Made by a program: the position numbers and the translations under genes. From assembly GCF_000417875.1 (NCBI RefSeq), contig NW_006920870.1, positions 1,420,246 through 1,484,245 of the forward strand: a DNA stretch of 64,000 bases, in the 5' to 3' direction. The stretch is from Pseudozyma flocculosa PF-1 (Eukaryota > Basidiomycota > Ustilaginomycetes > Ustilaginales > Ustilaginaceae). Positions 29,306-39,457 of this stretch are shown here, piece after piece (positions within the stretch are counted from its first letter, which is position 1; each line of letters begins with the position of its first letter). Under the pieces are notes generated by a model. That model did no database searches. It was not told where the DNA came from and worked only from the letters and a program-made list of their open reading frames with translations.

Positions 29306-31108
29306 TCACCTCTTTTCAAAACTGACAAAGACCAAGTCGTACCTCTCAAACTCGTAGGCGATTCGATCCGTCCTCTTGTATCCCTTGAGGAGCAGGCGAT
29401 GCAGCTCGTTGCCGTTGGAATCGACCTCTTGCTTTTCGCGCTCGCTCGCTCCCTCCCCCGCCGTCGCCACAAAGAGCGTAACGCACAGCTTGCCCGGCTC
29501 AAACGTCGATACCACCCGCGATACCAGCTGCGGTAGCGTCGTAGGCGTCCCCTCCATCGACCAACACGATTCCTCTCGGTGTTGCTGCGACGAGGACGGG
29601 AGTAGAGCAACGTTGGTCTCGAAGCTGGCGTAGCTGCTCTCCTCCTCGGGCGTCACGTGGATGGTCCAGTATCCCGCCTGGTCCGTCTTGCCGCGGCGAG
29701 GCATGACGGCATTGGCAGAGTAGCCGCACGGCTCAAACGCAAACGCGTCGAGCTGCGTAGACGGGAACAGGTCCGTCAGGCGCAGCCGGTTCGACAGCGC
29801 CAGCCCGAGCGCGTGGCCCTTGTCCAGGTCCAGCGCCGGCTCGTCGTACCCGGCCGCCGACGCCGACGCAAACTGCGACGGGTAGCACTCGCCGCGCGTC
29901 GGGTGCGGCAGCCCCTCGTCAAACACGAACCGCCCGCACGACGCCGCCGACAGGTGCGTCATGAGGATCTCGAGCGTCTGGTCCTCGACGCACGGCGTGG
30001 GCAGCCGCAGCGGGCGCTCGACGCTCAGCGAGGCCGAGTAGGGCGCGGCCGCAGCGGGCGACGACGGCGCCTCGGCCTCGCGCGCCCCCTCGCAGCCCAT
30101 CCAGAGCAGCCAGTGGTCGCCGTTCATCTTGCCCACCGTGTAGGCCGCGCCAAAGTCAAAGAAGCGGTCCAGCACGGCCACCTCGAGCATCCAGTCGCGG
30201 TGCGGGCCCTTTTGCCGCTCCGGAAACATGAAGCTCTTGCGGCTGTAGAAGGCGTGCACCACCGACGAGCCCAGGCGCCGCTCGGCGCTGTCCGACGCCG
30301 AAGCCGACGCCGATGCATCACCGCTGCCGCTGGCGGCGCCATCGCCGTCGAGGCTGACGAGCTTGGCGGTCGAGCGGTGGAGCGACGAGAGCGCGCGGTT
30401 GGCAATCTCGAGAAGGCGCTCGAGGCCCAGAAGGAGCGTCGTGGTGCCGCAAGTCTTGAGGATGAGCTTGTGCGGGAAGACAAACATCGACGATTCGCTG
30501 GCGGCGGGGCGCGGGCAGAAGAGAGGGAGAGAGAGAGGGAGAGAAGGGCAGTCAGAGGTCAGCATGCATTGAGCGGCAAAAAAGGTGTCTCGCCCCTTTT
30601 TTGCAGGCCATCCTGGGCTGGCCGCTCACCTGAGGAGGTAGGCGTCGACCTCGGCGCCCTCGATGACGCTGAGGACCTTGCACTTGACAATGTCGAGCAT
30701 CGTCTCCCACACGGCCTTGGGGACGGAGCGGAGGCCAAAGTGGCCCTGCCGCGCGTCGTGGTCCTGCCAGGCGCAGCGCTGCACGTCTGCGGGCTCCTCT
30801 GCGAACCAGAGCTCGAGGAGCTTCTCGGGCCCCTCGAATGGGCCGCACGGGTCGTGGAAGTCGGTGGCCGAGGAGACCGAGGCGACGTTTGCGGCCGAAG
30901 AGGCTGCGTTGAGCTCAACGACCTGCTGGAGAGTCTCTGCGACCGAGAGGGTGGAAGGGTCGGCGGCATGCTGCTGCTGCTGCTGCTGCGCGGCGAGGTC
31001 GTGGGCGTCGAGGATCTCGCGGCTGCGCATGCGCTGGATTTCCTTTTGGTGGGCGAGCCGGTCTGCGGCGGAGGAGTTGGATTCGAGCTGGCTTGCGGTG
31101 GGTGTCAT
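29306..31108 (-). CDS. SPE2: S-adenosylmethionine decarboxylase proenzyme
   Basis: Two exons, 31108-30630 and 30497-29306, give 556 residues. The 132-nt intron (GTGAGC...CAG) splits the serine codon just before the processing site. The product makes decarboxylated S-adenosylmethionine, the aminopropyl donor for spermidine and spermine. The family landmark GPFEGPEKLLELWF is in exon 1. The self-cleavage site LSESSMFVF follows, where Ser162 should become the pyruvoyl cofactor, with HKLILKTCGTTTLL containing the active-site cysteine just after. The Ser/Ala/Asp-rich segment around residue 200 and the EA-rich segment near 300 are loops. In the human enzyme the equivalent serine is residue 68, so this one has an N-terminal extension of about 90 residues containing a Gln run (CAG repeat near 30975). 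Polyamine control often acts through upstream ORFs; I did not identify one. Confidence 0.93.
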
Positions 31109-32199
31109 CGTGGCGAGTGGTGGAGGTATAGGGGGGAAGAGGCGAGCAGGTCTTGGCAGGTGGGGATGAGGTGCGTCGGGGCGAGGACGCGAGGGGCCGA
31201 TGCTGCTCTGCGATGCTTTGGTTGCTGCGGGCGTGGGAGCGTTAGGGTGCTGCTGCTGCTGCGGCGGCTTGCGAGGATATTGCCGCTGCTGCTGCTACTA
31301 TTACTGCTGCTGTCGTCCGAGTCTTCTGAAGGCATAGGAGGTCGTGATGGTGGCTGGTTGCGGCGGAAAGGCCAAGGCCAAGGCGAGGAGCGTGATCGTC
31401 GGACTCGCTCGAGGGGCTGCGTGGGGATGCGGCGAAAGATGGAGCTGTTAAGGCGGCCGGGCGAGGGTTCGTTGGCTTGCTCGTCGCGCGGCGTGGGTCC
31501 GTCTACTGTACAGTAGTAGCTTGATGAGGTGTCGTTGAGGACACGAGATGGGGGATCGATCGAGGTTGCTGGGAGATGGTCGAGACGGGAGAGAGCAAGG
31601 AGAGGACCTGAATTTTTTCCGTGACGGGTGGGGAGCGTTTGGGCTGCTGCTGGCTGCCAGGTTCGATGTGGCCGCCCACACGATCTTCTGAGGCGATTCA
31701 GCCCAGGCGGGCGGGCGAGCGGCCTGGCTGGCCTCCGTCTTGGTGGGCCCTGCCTGCCTGTCGAAAATTGAAATTGCCCTGGGCCGCGGCGCAAATCGCT
31801 CAAAGCTGGCAGGAAGGCAGGGCCCCTGCCGGTGGCTCGCGTGGCCAGGCTGAACCCAACTCTTGGCCTCGGCCCCGATTCAGTCGCCCGATTGACGTCC
31901 GGCCCCGAAGTCGAGCCAGGCCTCGCTGCCTCCACACGTTTGTTGGCGCTGGGCTGCTAGTCGCGTTTAGGCGAAAGGAGCCAGCCGGCCGCCCTCCGCT
32001 TCCGCACCGACCCTTTTCAGGCCTGCGCCCCGCTCCAACAACCTTCTTGCCCACCACCACCACCAGCACCACCACCACCGTCACCGACACCACCACATTG
32101 GGGCTGCGTCACATTGCGCCGCCGCAGCACGCCCATCTCACCTCCCTCGTCGCTCTCTGCGGTCATCTACCCGCCCGCAGCACTTGGTCCACCGGCCCC
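31109..32199. other. Divergent promoter region SPE2 / UBA2
   Basis: 1.1 kb with GCTGCT runs (31245-31310) and GGCCTGGCTGGCC-like sequence (31720-31760). An A/T island TCGAAAATTGAAATTG lies at 31761-31776 and a CCACCA tract near 32050. No gene supported. Confidence 0.5.
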
Positions 32200-34612
32200 A
32201 TGACCGACACCGCTGCCCCTCAGGCTGCGGCTGCGGACGGCCCTCTTCCGGCCACCGCAAACGGGCACTCGTCGTCAACCCCTAGCTCGAACAATGCCGA
32301 GGCCGCCCGCTACTCGTACGCCCGCGCCATCCTAGGCGACGCCTGCTTTGACAAGGTCGCATCGGCCCGCCTCCTCGTCGTCGGCGCGGGCGGCATCGGC
32401 TGCGAGCTCCTCAAGAACCTCGTCCTCGTCGGCTTCGGCAACATCGAAATCGTCGACCTCGACACCATCGACCTCTCCAACCTCAACCGCCAGTTCCTCT
32501 TCCAGAAGCAGCACATCAAGAAGCCCAAATCCATCGTCGCAAGGCAGACGGCCAACTCCTTCAACCCGCTCGTAGACATCCACGCTCACCACGCAAACAT
32601 AAAGGAGCCCCGATTCGGCGTCGCCTACTTCCAGCGCTTCGACATCGTACTCAACGCACTCGACAACCTCGACGCGCGCCGCTGGGTCAACCGCATGTGC
32701 ATCGCCGCAAACGTGCCCCTCGTCGAGAGCGGCACCACCGGCTTCCTCGGTCAGGTGCAGCCCATCCAAAAGGACGTCACCGAGTGCTACGACTGCACCG
32801 CAAAGCCCGTGCCCAAGACCTTCCCCGTATGCACCATCCGCTCCACGCCCTCGACGCCCATCCACTGCATCGTGTGGGCAAAGAGCTGGCTCTTTACCCA
32901 GCTGTTTGGCGCAGATGACGAGACCGAGGACGACCAGGAGCTCGACAAGGCCGTCGCCGACGGAGAGGACGCAGAAGAGATCAACAACCTGCGCAAAGAG
33001 GCGCGCGAGATGCGCGACATCCGCGCCACCATGCTTGCCGCCGNNNNNNNNNNNNNNNNNNNNAGCCGACGCGGACGCTGCGCAGCGCCGCGAGCAGCTG
33101 CACCGCGCGGCGCGGCGCGTCTTTGACAAGGTCTACAAGGGCGACATCCTGCGCCTGCTCGGCATGGACGAGATGTGGAAGCACCGCCCCGTCAAGCCCG
33201 TCCCGCTCGACTACGACGCCGCCAGCAAGCCCGTCGAGGGCCAGCCAGACGGGGACGCGGCCGCCGACGAGGGCCAGAAAAGGGCCGCTGCCGAGAAACA
33301 GACCAGCCTCAAGGACCAGCGGCAGCTCAGCCTGCGCGAGAATGTCGAGATGTTTGCGTCGAGGTGAGTGCCCGCCGAGTTCGGCAGCGAGGTCCAGAGC
33401 GTGCGTTCCGGCCAGACCCAAGCAGCCGCTGACGACGTGCGGAGCTGCTTCGTCACCTTTGCGAACCTTCCCCTTGACAGCCTCGCATCGCTGGCGATCC
33501 GTGCGGCCGCCAACCCGTCGGACCCGCTCTCGTTTGACAAGGACGACGACGACGCGCTCGACTTTGTCACGGCCGCGTCCAACCTGCGCTCGCACGTCTA
33601 CTCGATCGAGCAAAAGACGCGCTTCCAGGTCAAGGAGATGGCCGGCAACATTATCCCGGCTATCGCATCGACCAACGCCATCATCGCGGGCGTGCTCGTC
33701 CTCCAGGCGCTCCACGTGCTGCGGGCGCGCTGGCAACGCGAAAGCGGGGGCGTGGCTGTGGGCGGCAGCGCGGCAGGCGAGGGCTCGACGCCGGCACCGG
33801 GAGTGGGAGCGGCCAAGTACGTCAGCCTGGCGCGCACGACGCAGCGGATGCTGACGAGCATCGCGCCGGCACCACCGAACCCAGAGTGCGGCGTGTGCCG
33901 CGACGTCTACGTGCCGCTGCGCCTCGACGCGAGCAGCGTGACGCTGGGCCAGGTGCTCGACGGCTTTGTGCGCCGTCCGCGCGCCCAGGGCGGTCTGGGG
34001 ATGGCCGACGGTGACGGCGACGACGGCGACGGCGAGTCCGCCTTGGGCCTCGAGACGTACGAGTCGGCGCGGCTGCTGAGCGATCCGGACTTTGACGACA
34101 ACCTCGGCGCGACGCTCGAGTCGCTCGGCGTGGGTGCCGGCAAGATGCTGACGGTGACCGACGAGGAGGGCGTGTGGCAGGCCGTCAACCTCGTCATTGT
34201 GCCGCTGCGCGAGGGCGAGACGGGCCTGGTCGTCCCGCAGCCGGGCGAGGTGCCAGAGCTCAAGAAGAAGGTGCACCCGCCCCCTACCGCTGCTGCTGTC
34301 AAGGAGGACGAGGAGCAAACACGTGTCGAGGACGGCGAGGATGATGATGTCGTCGAGGTCCTCGACGTCCCTCTCACGACGACGACGACGGCGAGGCGAA
34401 AGAGGGGTCTGGAAGAGGTCGAGGCCGATTCGTCCACGCCGGACGTCGACGACGCGACGAAGCGCAAGCGGGCCGACGGGGATGGAGCACGATCCACCGC
34501 CGCCGACGGCGATGTCGTCACTGGCGGTAGCAGCAAAAAGGTCAAGGTCGATGCGGGGGATGCGGACGTGGTCAAGGGGAGCACCGAGGCCGAGGCGATT
34601 GAACTCGATTAG
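32200..34612 (+). CDS. UBA2: SUMO-activating enzyme subunit Uba2 (contains small assembly gap)
   Basis: Two exons, 32200-33363 and 33481-34612, joined by a 117-nt GTGAGT...CAG intron. A 20-base N run (33044-33063) interrupts exon 1 and the frames on its two sides disagree, so the gap length is a placeholder. The Rossmann nucleotide loop [13 protein letters not shown] is near residue 62. The catalytic cysteine C211 lies in [21 protein letters not shown]. Zinc-binding pairs are CYDC and CGVC. The ubiquitin-fold domain begins about [19 protein letters not shown]. The C-terminus (SSKKVKVD...AIELD) resembles the nuclear-localising, SUMO-interacting tail of the family. With Aos1 it adenylates SUMO and passes it to Ubc9. 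It converges on the acidic EF-hand-like gene, with 147 bp between stops. Confidence 0.94.
33044..33063. other. Assembly gap (20 N)
   Basis: Placeholder gap in UBA2 exon 1. The reading frame changes from frame 1 to frame 2 across it. Confidence 0.99.
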
Positions 34613-34710
34613 AGAGAGAAGGGGAGCCGCGCGCGCGTCGCAGTCGAGACGAGACAGCAAGCGGAGATGCATGGCGACGATGACTTGTACAAAGGCGGGC
34701 ACCGATCTGC

Positions 34711-34730
34711 CGAGCCGAGTCGAGTCGAGC
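34711..34730. repeat. Short GAGTC/GAGCC array
   Basis: Pentamer units CGAGC and CGAGT in the convergent gap between UBA2 and the next gene, similar to 28873-28898. Confidence 0.6.
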
Positions 34731-34759
34731 CGGACTGGGCCGGGCTGGGCTGGCGGCAA

Positions 34760-36333
34760 TCAGAGAAGTTTGGCCTTGACCAAGACACCTGCGAACCTGC
34801 GAGATGGCGAGGACGACAGAGGGCGAGGTGGCGAGGACGACAGAGTGCGAGATGAGCACGTGTGTCGTCCTTTTTATCCCGATGCCGAGCAGGGCAGAAC
34901 GGGGAAGACGATGCGGAAAACCGGGGAGGGAGCAACTCACTCATCGATGCCGACGGTGACCTTTTCCCTCTCGTCCGCCATGGGCCCCTGCGCAAAAGCG
35001 GATGCGGCGCCCTGTGCGGCTTCCCTGGCCCTCTGGGCGGAGAGGCGCGTGGCTGAAGCCGAAGAGGCGGGCGCGAACAGGCTACTCGCTACGCTGAGCA
35101 TTTCTTCAATCTGCATCCGTTGGTGTGCGTCAATGGAGCGGAGAGGCAGAGAGATAGAGAAGGGGATATAGAAGGGGGGTCAGTCGATGTGGCCCGCCAT
35201 GAGAGGGGATGAGAGAGCAAGCAGGAAGGAGAAAGAGAGCGAGGCGGCACCAGCGTGCAACTCACGTCCTTGTCGCTCAGCTTTTCGCCCAGCACGCCGG
35301 CGATAGTCTGGATGTCGCGGAAGCCGATCCTCCTCGCTGCCGGATTGCTCGGGCCAGAGTGGGCGGGGAGGCGTTCGAGAAAGAGCTCGAATGCGGCCAA
35401 CGCCTGGTCACGCTGGTCGGCGCTGAGCTTGGTCGTACCCCCCGCCTTTGCGTCGTCGTCGTCGTCGGAAGGGGATGGGGAGGAAGTTGCGGCGGCCTTG
35501 CGACGTTTACGCCGCACGCCGCCTGCTGCGCCCGTCCGGTCCTCTTTCTTGCCGTGCCCACCGCGTGCCCGGCGCTTGGATGGGGAGGACGTGGCGGCTG
35601 TGGCGTAATCGACCTCGTCGTCGTCGTCGTCGTCGGGCTGGCTGAGCTCCGATGCGCTGTCCCCATCCGGGTCCTGAAACTCTTCGGCGCTGTCGTCATC
35701 GTCATCCCCGCCTCCCGCCTCCTCTGCCAGTGCGCCTCTGGTCTTCCTAGCCGCTCTTCTCGTGGGTCTCCTACTCGATCCCGCTTCCTGCTGCCGGCTT
35801 TTGCTCGCATCCGAGTGTGGCTGCTGGGAGAGGAGGACGGCGACGACCTGCCTGAACTCGTCTCTTCCCACGACCTTTTCGACGGCCGCCGCGCCCGGTG
35901 CGTTGCGGCGACGGGAGGCCGAGGGCGGGAGGTAGGCGGTGGATGCGAAGAGGTCGAGTACGTCCGGGTCGTTGGAGGGCAGACCGAGGTTGGCGAGCGC
36001 GTCTGGGACGGCCGAGAGGACGAGGTGGTGCGGCTTGGAGATGGGTGCTGCGTCGGGGTCGTGGGTCCCGCCTGCTTCATCGTCGTCCTCGGGCAGGAAG
36101 CCACCGCCTCCTGCGAAAGCTGCACCGTCATCATCATTGCCATCTTCGGGGAGGAAACCTCCCGCTCCTCCACCGGCGTCGGCGGGGGGCGGCTGGGAGC
36201 GCTTTGAACGAGTGGTGGCGGTCGAGGAGCGGCGGTAAGGATCGGGGAGGGTGGCTGGGTCGTCGCCGGCGAGGATGCGTGCGGACCTGTAGGCGTCGTC
36301 GAATGCGGCGTCTGCCTGCTCCTCGTGCGACAT
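34760..36333 (-). CDS. Acidic protein with EF-hand-like C-terminal segment, unassigned
   Basis: Three exons are proposed, 36333-35266, 35110-34941 and a tiny 34796-34760, for 424 residues. Donors are GTGAGT and GTGAGT, and phases fit. Without the last intron the frame would stop one codon later at TGA 34939. The N-terminal half has two FLPED motifs and a possible folded block SKPHHLVLSAVPDALANLGL...FASTAYLPPSA. The middle is a basic and acidic linker with Asp runs and RRKRRK-like nuclear-localisation sequence. The C-terminal part, LSADQRDQALAAFELFLERLP, GFRDIQTIAGVLGEKLSDKD and IEEMLSVAS, spaces like centrin or calmodulin helices. It lacks the Asp/Glu loop residues needed to bind calcium. It ends VTVGIDEFAGVLVKAKLL. 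A Rad33/centrin-like repair or chromatin factor is conceivable, but I do not assign it. Confidence 0.7.
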
Positions 36334-36760
36334 GGCTGTGTGCGGCGTCCAGGCGGGATAAGAGCTAGTGATTGATGGTGGTGGTGGTGGTGGTGGTACG
36401 TCTGGCTGCCATCGAGGGGAGGCTCACCGTCAGCGTGCCAGAGGGCCCGTCATGTGGAGGCCAGTCGGGCTAGGCGGTTGTCGTGCGAGAGGGCGTCAGC
36501 CTGCTGGGTCCAAGTCAGCCTGCTGGGTCCAAGTCAGCCAGCCAGCCAGCCAGCCAGCCTAGCCAGCCAGCCGGGATGGATCGTCGACCCTGGCCGGCCC
36601 TGGCTCGAGCCAGCCCTGACTTTGGACCTTTTTTCTTCGCAGCCCCCACCGCACGCACCCACGTCGACATCCGCGTCGGCCCCCATCCTCACCCTCACCC
36701 TCCCCTCTCTACCGCCTTGCGCACTCGCCACGCCCCCATCGCACCGCAGCACACGCCACA
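36334..36760. other. Divergent promoter region
   Basis: 427 bp with a GGT run (36377-36395) and a CAGC tetramer array (about 36536-36573) between the acidic protein gene and GCD7. Confidence 0.5.
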
Positions 36761-38817
36761 ATGACGGCCTCCCTCTACGCAGCAGGTGGCAACCTCACAG
36801 CCGCAGCCGCACTCGCCAGCCTCGGCGCACCCTCTTCCTCGTCCTCGGCCTATCCCTCTACTGGCGCAGTAGCAGCAGCAGCAGCGACAGCACCACCACC
36901 ACCAAAGGCCCGTCCTTCGCACCACGCACCTATCGAATCCCTCATCCGCGACAAGCCCTCGCAGCGCGCACTCGCCGAACTCTGCCTCCAGCTCCGCAGG
37001 GGCCAGCTCAAGGGCGCAGAAAACGTCGCAACCGCAACCGCAAAGCTCCTCCGCAGCGTCGCGAGCGCGGCAAAGTTTACCAGCCTACAGCAGCTCATCG
37101 ACATCCTAAAGGCAGCAGGCAGGGCCCTCCAGGCATCGCAGCCGAGAGGTGCGTACAAGTCCGTCTCGCCATCGCACAGTAACGCCCCCCGACGACGACG
37201 ACGACGAGCTGACACTGCCGCCTCGCCTCTTCCCGCCTCCCTCCTTCCTGTGCAGAACAAACCATCGGCAACATCACCCGCCGCGTCGTGCACCTCCTCC
37301 GCGAAGAGGCCCGCATCGCCATCAACGAGGCACACGAGGGCAACCCACCCGGCCCATCGGCCGCCATCGCATCCCCGCAGAGCCTCACCCGCTCCCTCAC
37401 CGGGCTCACCCTCTCGCCCACCGCCCAGGCACCCCAGCCGATCGGCTTCCCTTCCTCGTCCCCCCTTGTCTCGCCCGGTACCGTCCCATCGATCGCTGCA
37501 GCCACACCGCCGGCCGGCAACACGGTCTCGAGCCGTCCGGGCCCTTCGCCGCTCCGAAATGACTCGGCGTTTGTCCACGGCAGCTTCTCAATCTCGGACC
37601 TCGTCGCCGCGGGCGCCATGGCCACCCCAGCGCTCGCCACACCCGCCGACTCGTCGTACGCCTCGACACCGCACGGCCCCCTCTCGCGCAGCGGCAGCGG
37701 CTTCTTTAACCAGCATAGCCTCCACGTCCAGGGCGGATCGCACATCAGCCAGTTTTCCGTCACCGAGGACCCCGACGGCGAGGCCATGGCCGAGGCGCAG
37801 GACAATGACGATGACGACGACGACGAAGACGACGATGACGACGTTGAAGCCTCAGACGTCGACGGCTCGCATGGCGCATCCCACGACTCCGATTCCGAGT
37901 CCGAGGCCGACGTGTCGCGCTCCACGGGCCAGCTACACCACAAATCCTCCTCGATGACGGCGACGGCGACGACGACGGCCAACAAGAAGTCCGACATGGG
38001 CGCCTACTGGCTCAAGCCGCTCGTCGTCCAGGCCATCCAGGAAATGCTGCTCGAGCTCGAAGAGGCCGACGAAAACATTGCAAAGGACGCCCGCGACCAC
38101 ATCCACTCGGGCGAAGTCATCCTCACCCTGGGCTACTCGAAGACGACCGAGGCCTTTTTCAAGGCCGCCGCAAAGGACCGCAAGTTTACCGTCATTGTCG
38201 CAGAGACGGCGCCGCTGTGAGTCAAAGCGAGGCGAGCGCAGACGGATGAGAGCATCGACGGGGGGCCAGGGCTGGGTGCTGACTCCGGCCCTTTTGACTT
38301 CCGACACCCTGCTGCACGGCACGGCACGGCACGGCAACGCAGGTACACGGGCCACACGCTGGCGCGCTCGCTCTCCTCAGCCAAGATCTCGACGCTGCTG
38401 ATCCCGGATAGCAACATATTCGCCGTGATGCCGCGCGTCTCCAAGGTGGTGCTGGGCGGCCATGCCATCCTAGCCAACGGCGGACTGCTCACCTCACCGG
38501 GCGCACTCCCCATCTCCCTCGCTGCACGGTCGCACTCGACTCCAATCGTAGTGTTGGCAGCGACGTACAAGATCAGTCCGGAGTGGGAGACGATTGACGA
38601 TTTCATCTCGCACCGCGATGGCGGATCGCCCGATGCCATTCTGGATTTCTCGACGCTACCCAACGTCGTCGAGTGCGCAGAGGTCGTCAATCCGCAGTGG
38701 GACTACATCGCTCCCGAACTCGTCGACGTCTTTATCACCAATGTCGGCGAACACCCCAGCTCCTACATCTACCGTCTCGTCAAGGAGAACTATGATGGCG
38801 CCGATGTTGTTCTTTAG
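36761..38817 (+). CDS. GCD7: Translation initiation factor eIF2B beta subunit
   Basis: Three exons, 36761-37148, 37256-38216 and 38343-38817, encode 607 residues, and all phases match. The N-terminal helices (IESLIRDKPSQRALAELCLQLRRGQL, LLRSVASAAKF) lead into the Rossmann-like regulatory domain. That domain carries HIHSGEVILTLGYSKTTEAFFKAA, VIVAETAPLYTGHTLARSLS, VLGGHAILANGGLLTSPGA and the family C-terminus NVGEHPSSYIYRLVKENY. It belongs to the regulatory core of eIF2B, the exchange factor for eIF2, which senses eIF2 phosphorylation. About 215 residues (roughly 161-375) of Ser/Pro-rich and then poly-Asp sequence are inserted between the first helical part and the conserved LKPLVVQAIQEML helix. 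This makes it much longer than the usual 350-380. Intron 2 contains a GGCAC pentamer array just before its acceptor. Confidence 0.93.
38313..38336. repeat. (GGCAC)n array in GCD7 intron 2
   Basis: About five ACGGC/GGCAC pentamers end a few bases before the CAG acceptor at 38340-38342. Confidence 0.75.
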
Positions 38818-39457
38818 GTGGTGGTTGGCGCAAGGGAGAAGAGAGGAGAGAGGGGGGGAGGGGGAGGGAGGGGGGAGGGGGAGGGAGGGGAGGGGAATGA
38901 GTAAAGTTCTCGTCTCGACTCGTTGACCACGCCCACATCCGCATTCGGTCGTGCACCACGACATCTCCCGTCGCCCGCCCCCTAGCCGGTTTCTCATGAT
39001 CGTGCCGATCCTCTCTTGTCAATCTGGATGCTGTCTCGCCTTTCTCTTTCTCCCGGGCGGCCTCTGCAACTGTACCCTCCCATCCCCTCGTCAAGCCACA
39101 CGGACCAGATACGCTCGCACGTTGACGGAACCAACCCCCGCCGAACCGGATCGCATCCGTCGACAAAACAAAAACAGCGTGGCTTTCTCTGGCAAAGAAG
39201 GAGGGCGTGTGCGTATCTTCTATTTTCCTCGATCGATCCATCGATTCATCCTCGAGGGGCAACGAGAGGTGAATGCCCTTCTTCCGGCCCGACCGGAACG
39301 AACCGACCACCGGCCGTTCTGCCTCGCCTCGCTACTGCCCCGCAGCTCTTTCGACTGCGGCGAGGGGACCAGAGACGAATCACGGGTACGGATGCAGACC
39401 GGCGCTTCGAGGACGGGAACGGCATCGGGATCGACCGCTCCCTTGGCCGGCCGACGT
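38818..39457. other. Convergent intergenic region
   Basis: 640 bp between the GCD7 and QCR2 stops. A long GGGGAGGGA purine tract (about 38835-38895) directly follows GCD7 and could form non-B DNA or aid termination. No gene seen. Confidence 0.5.
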
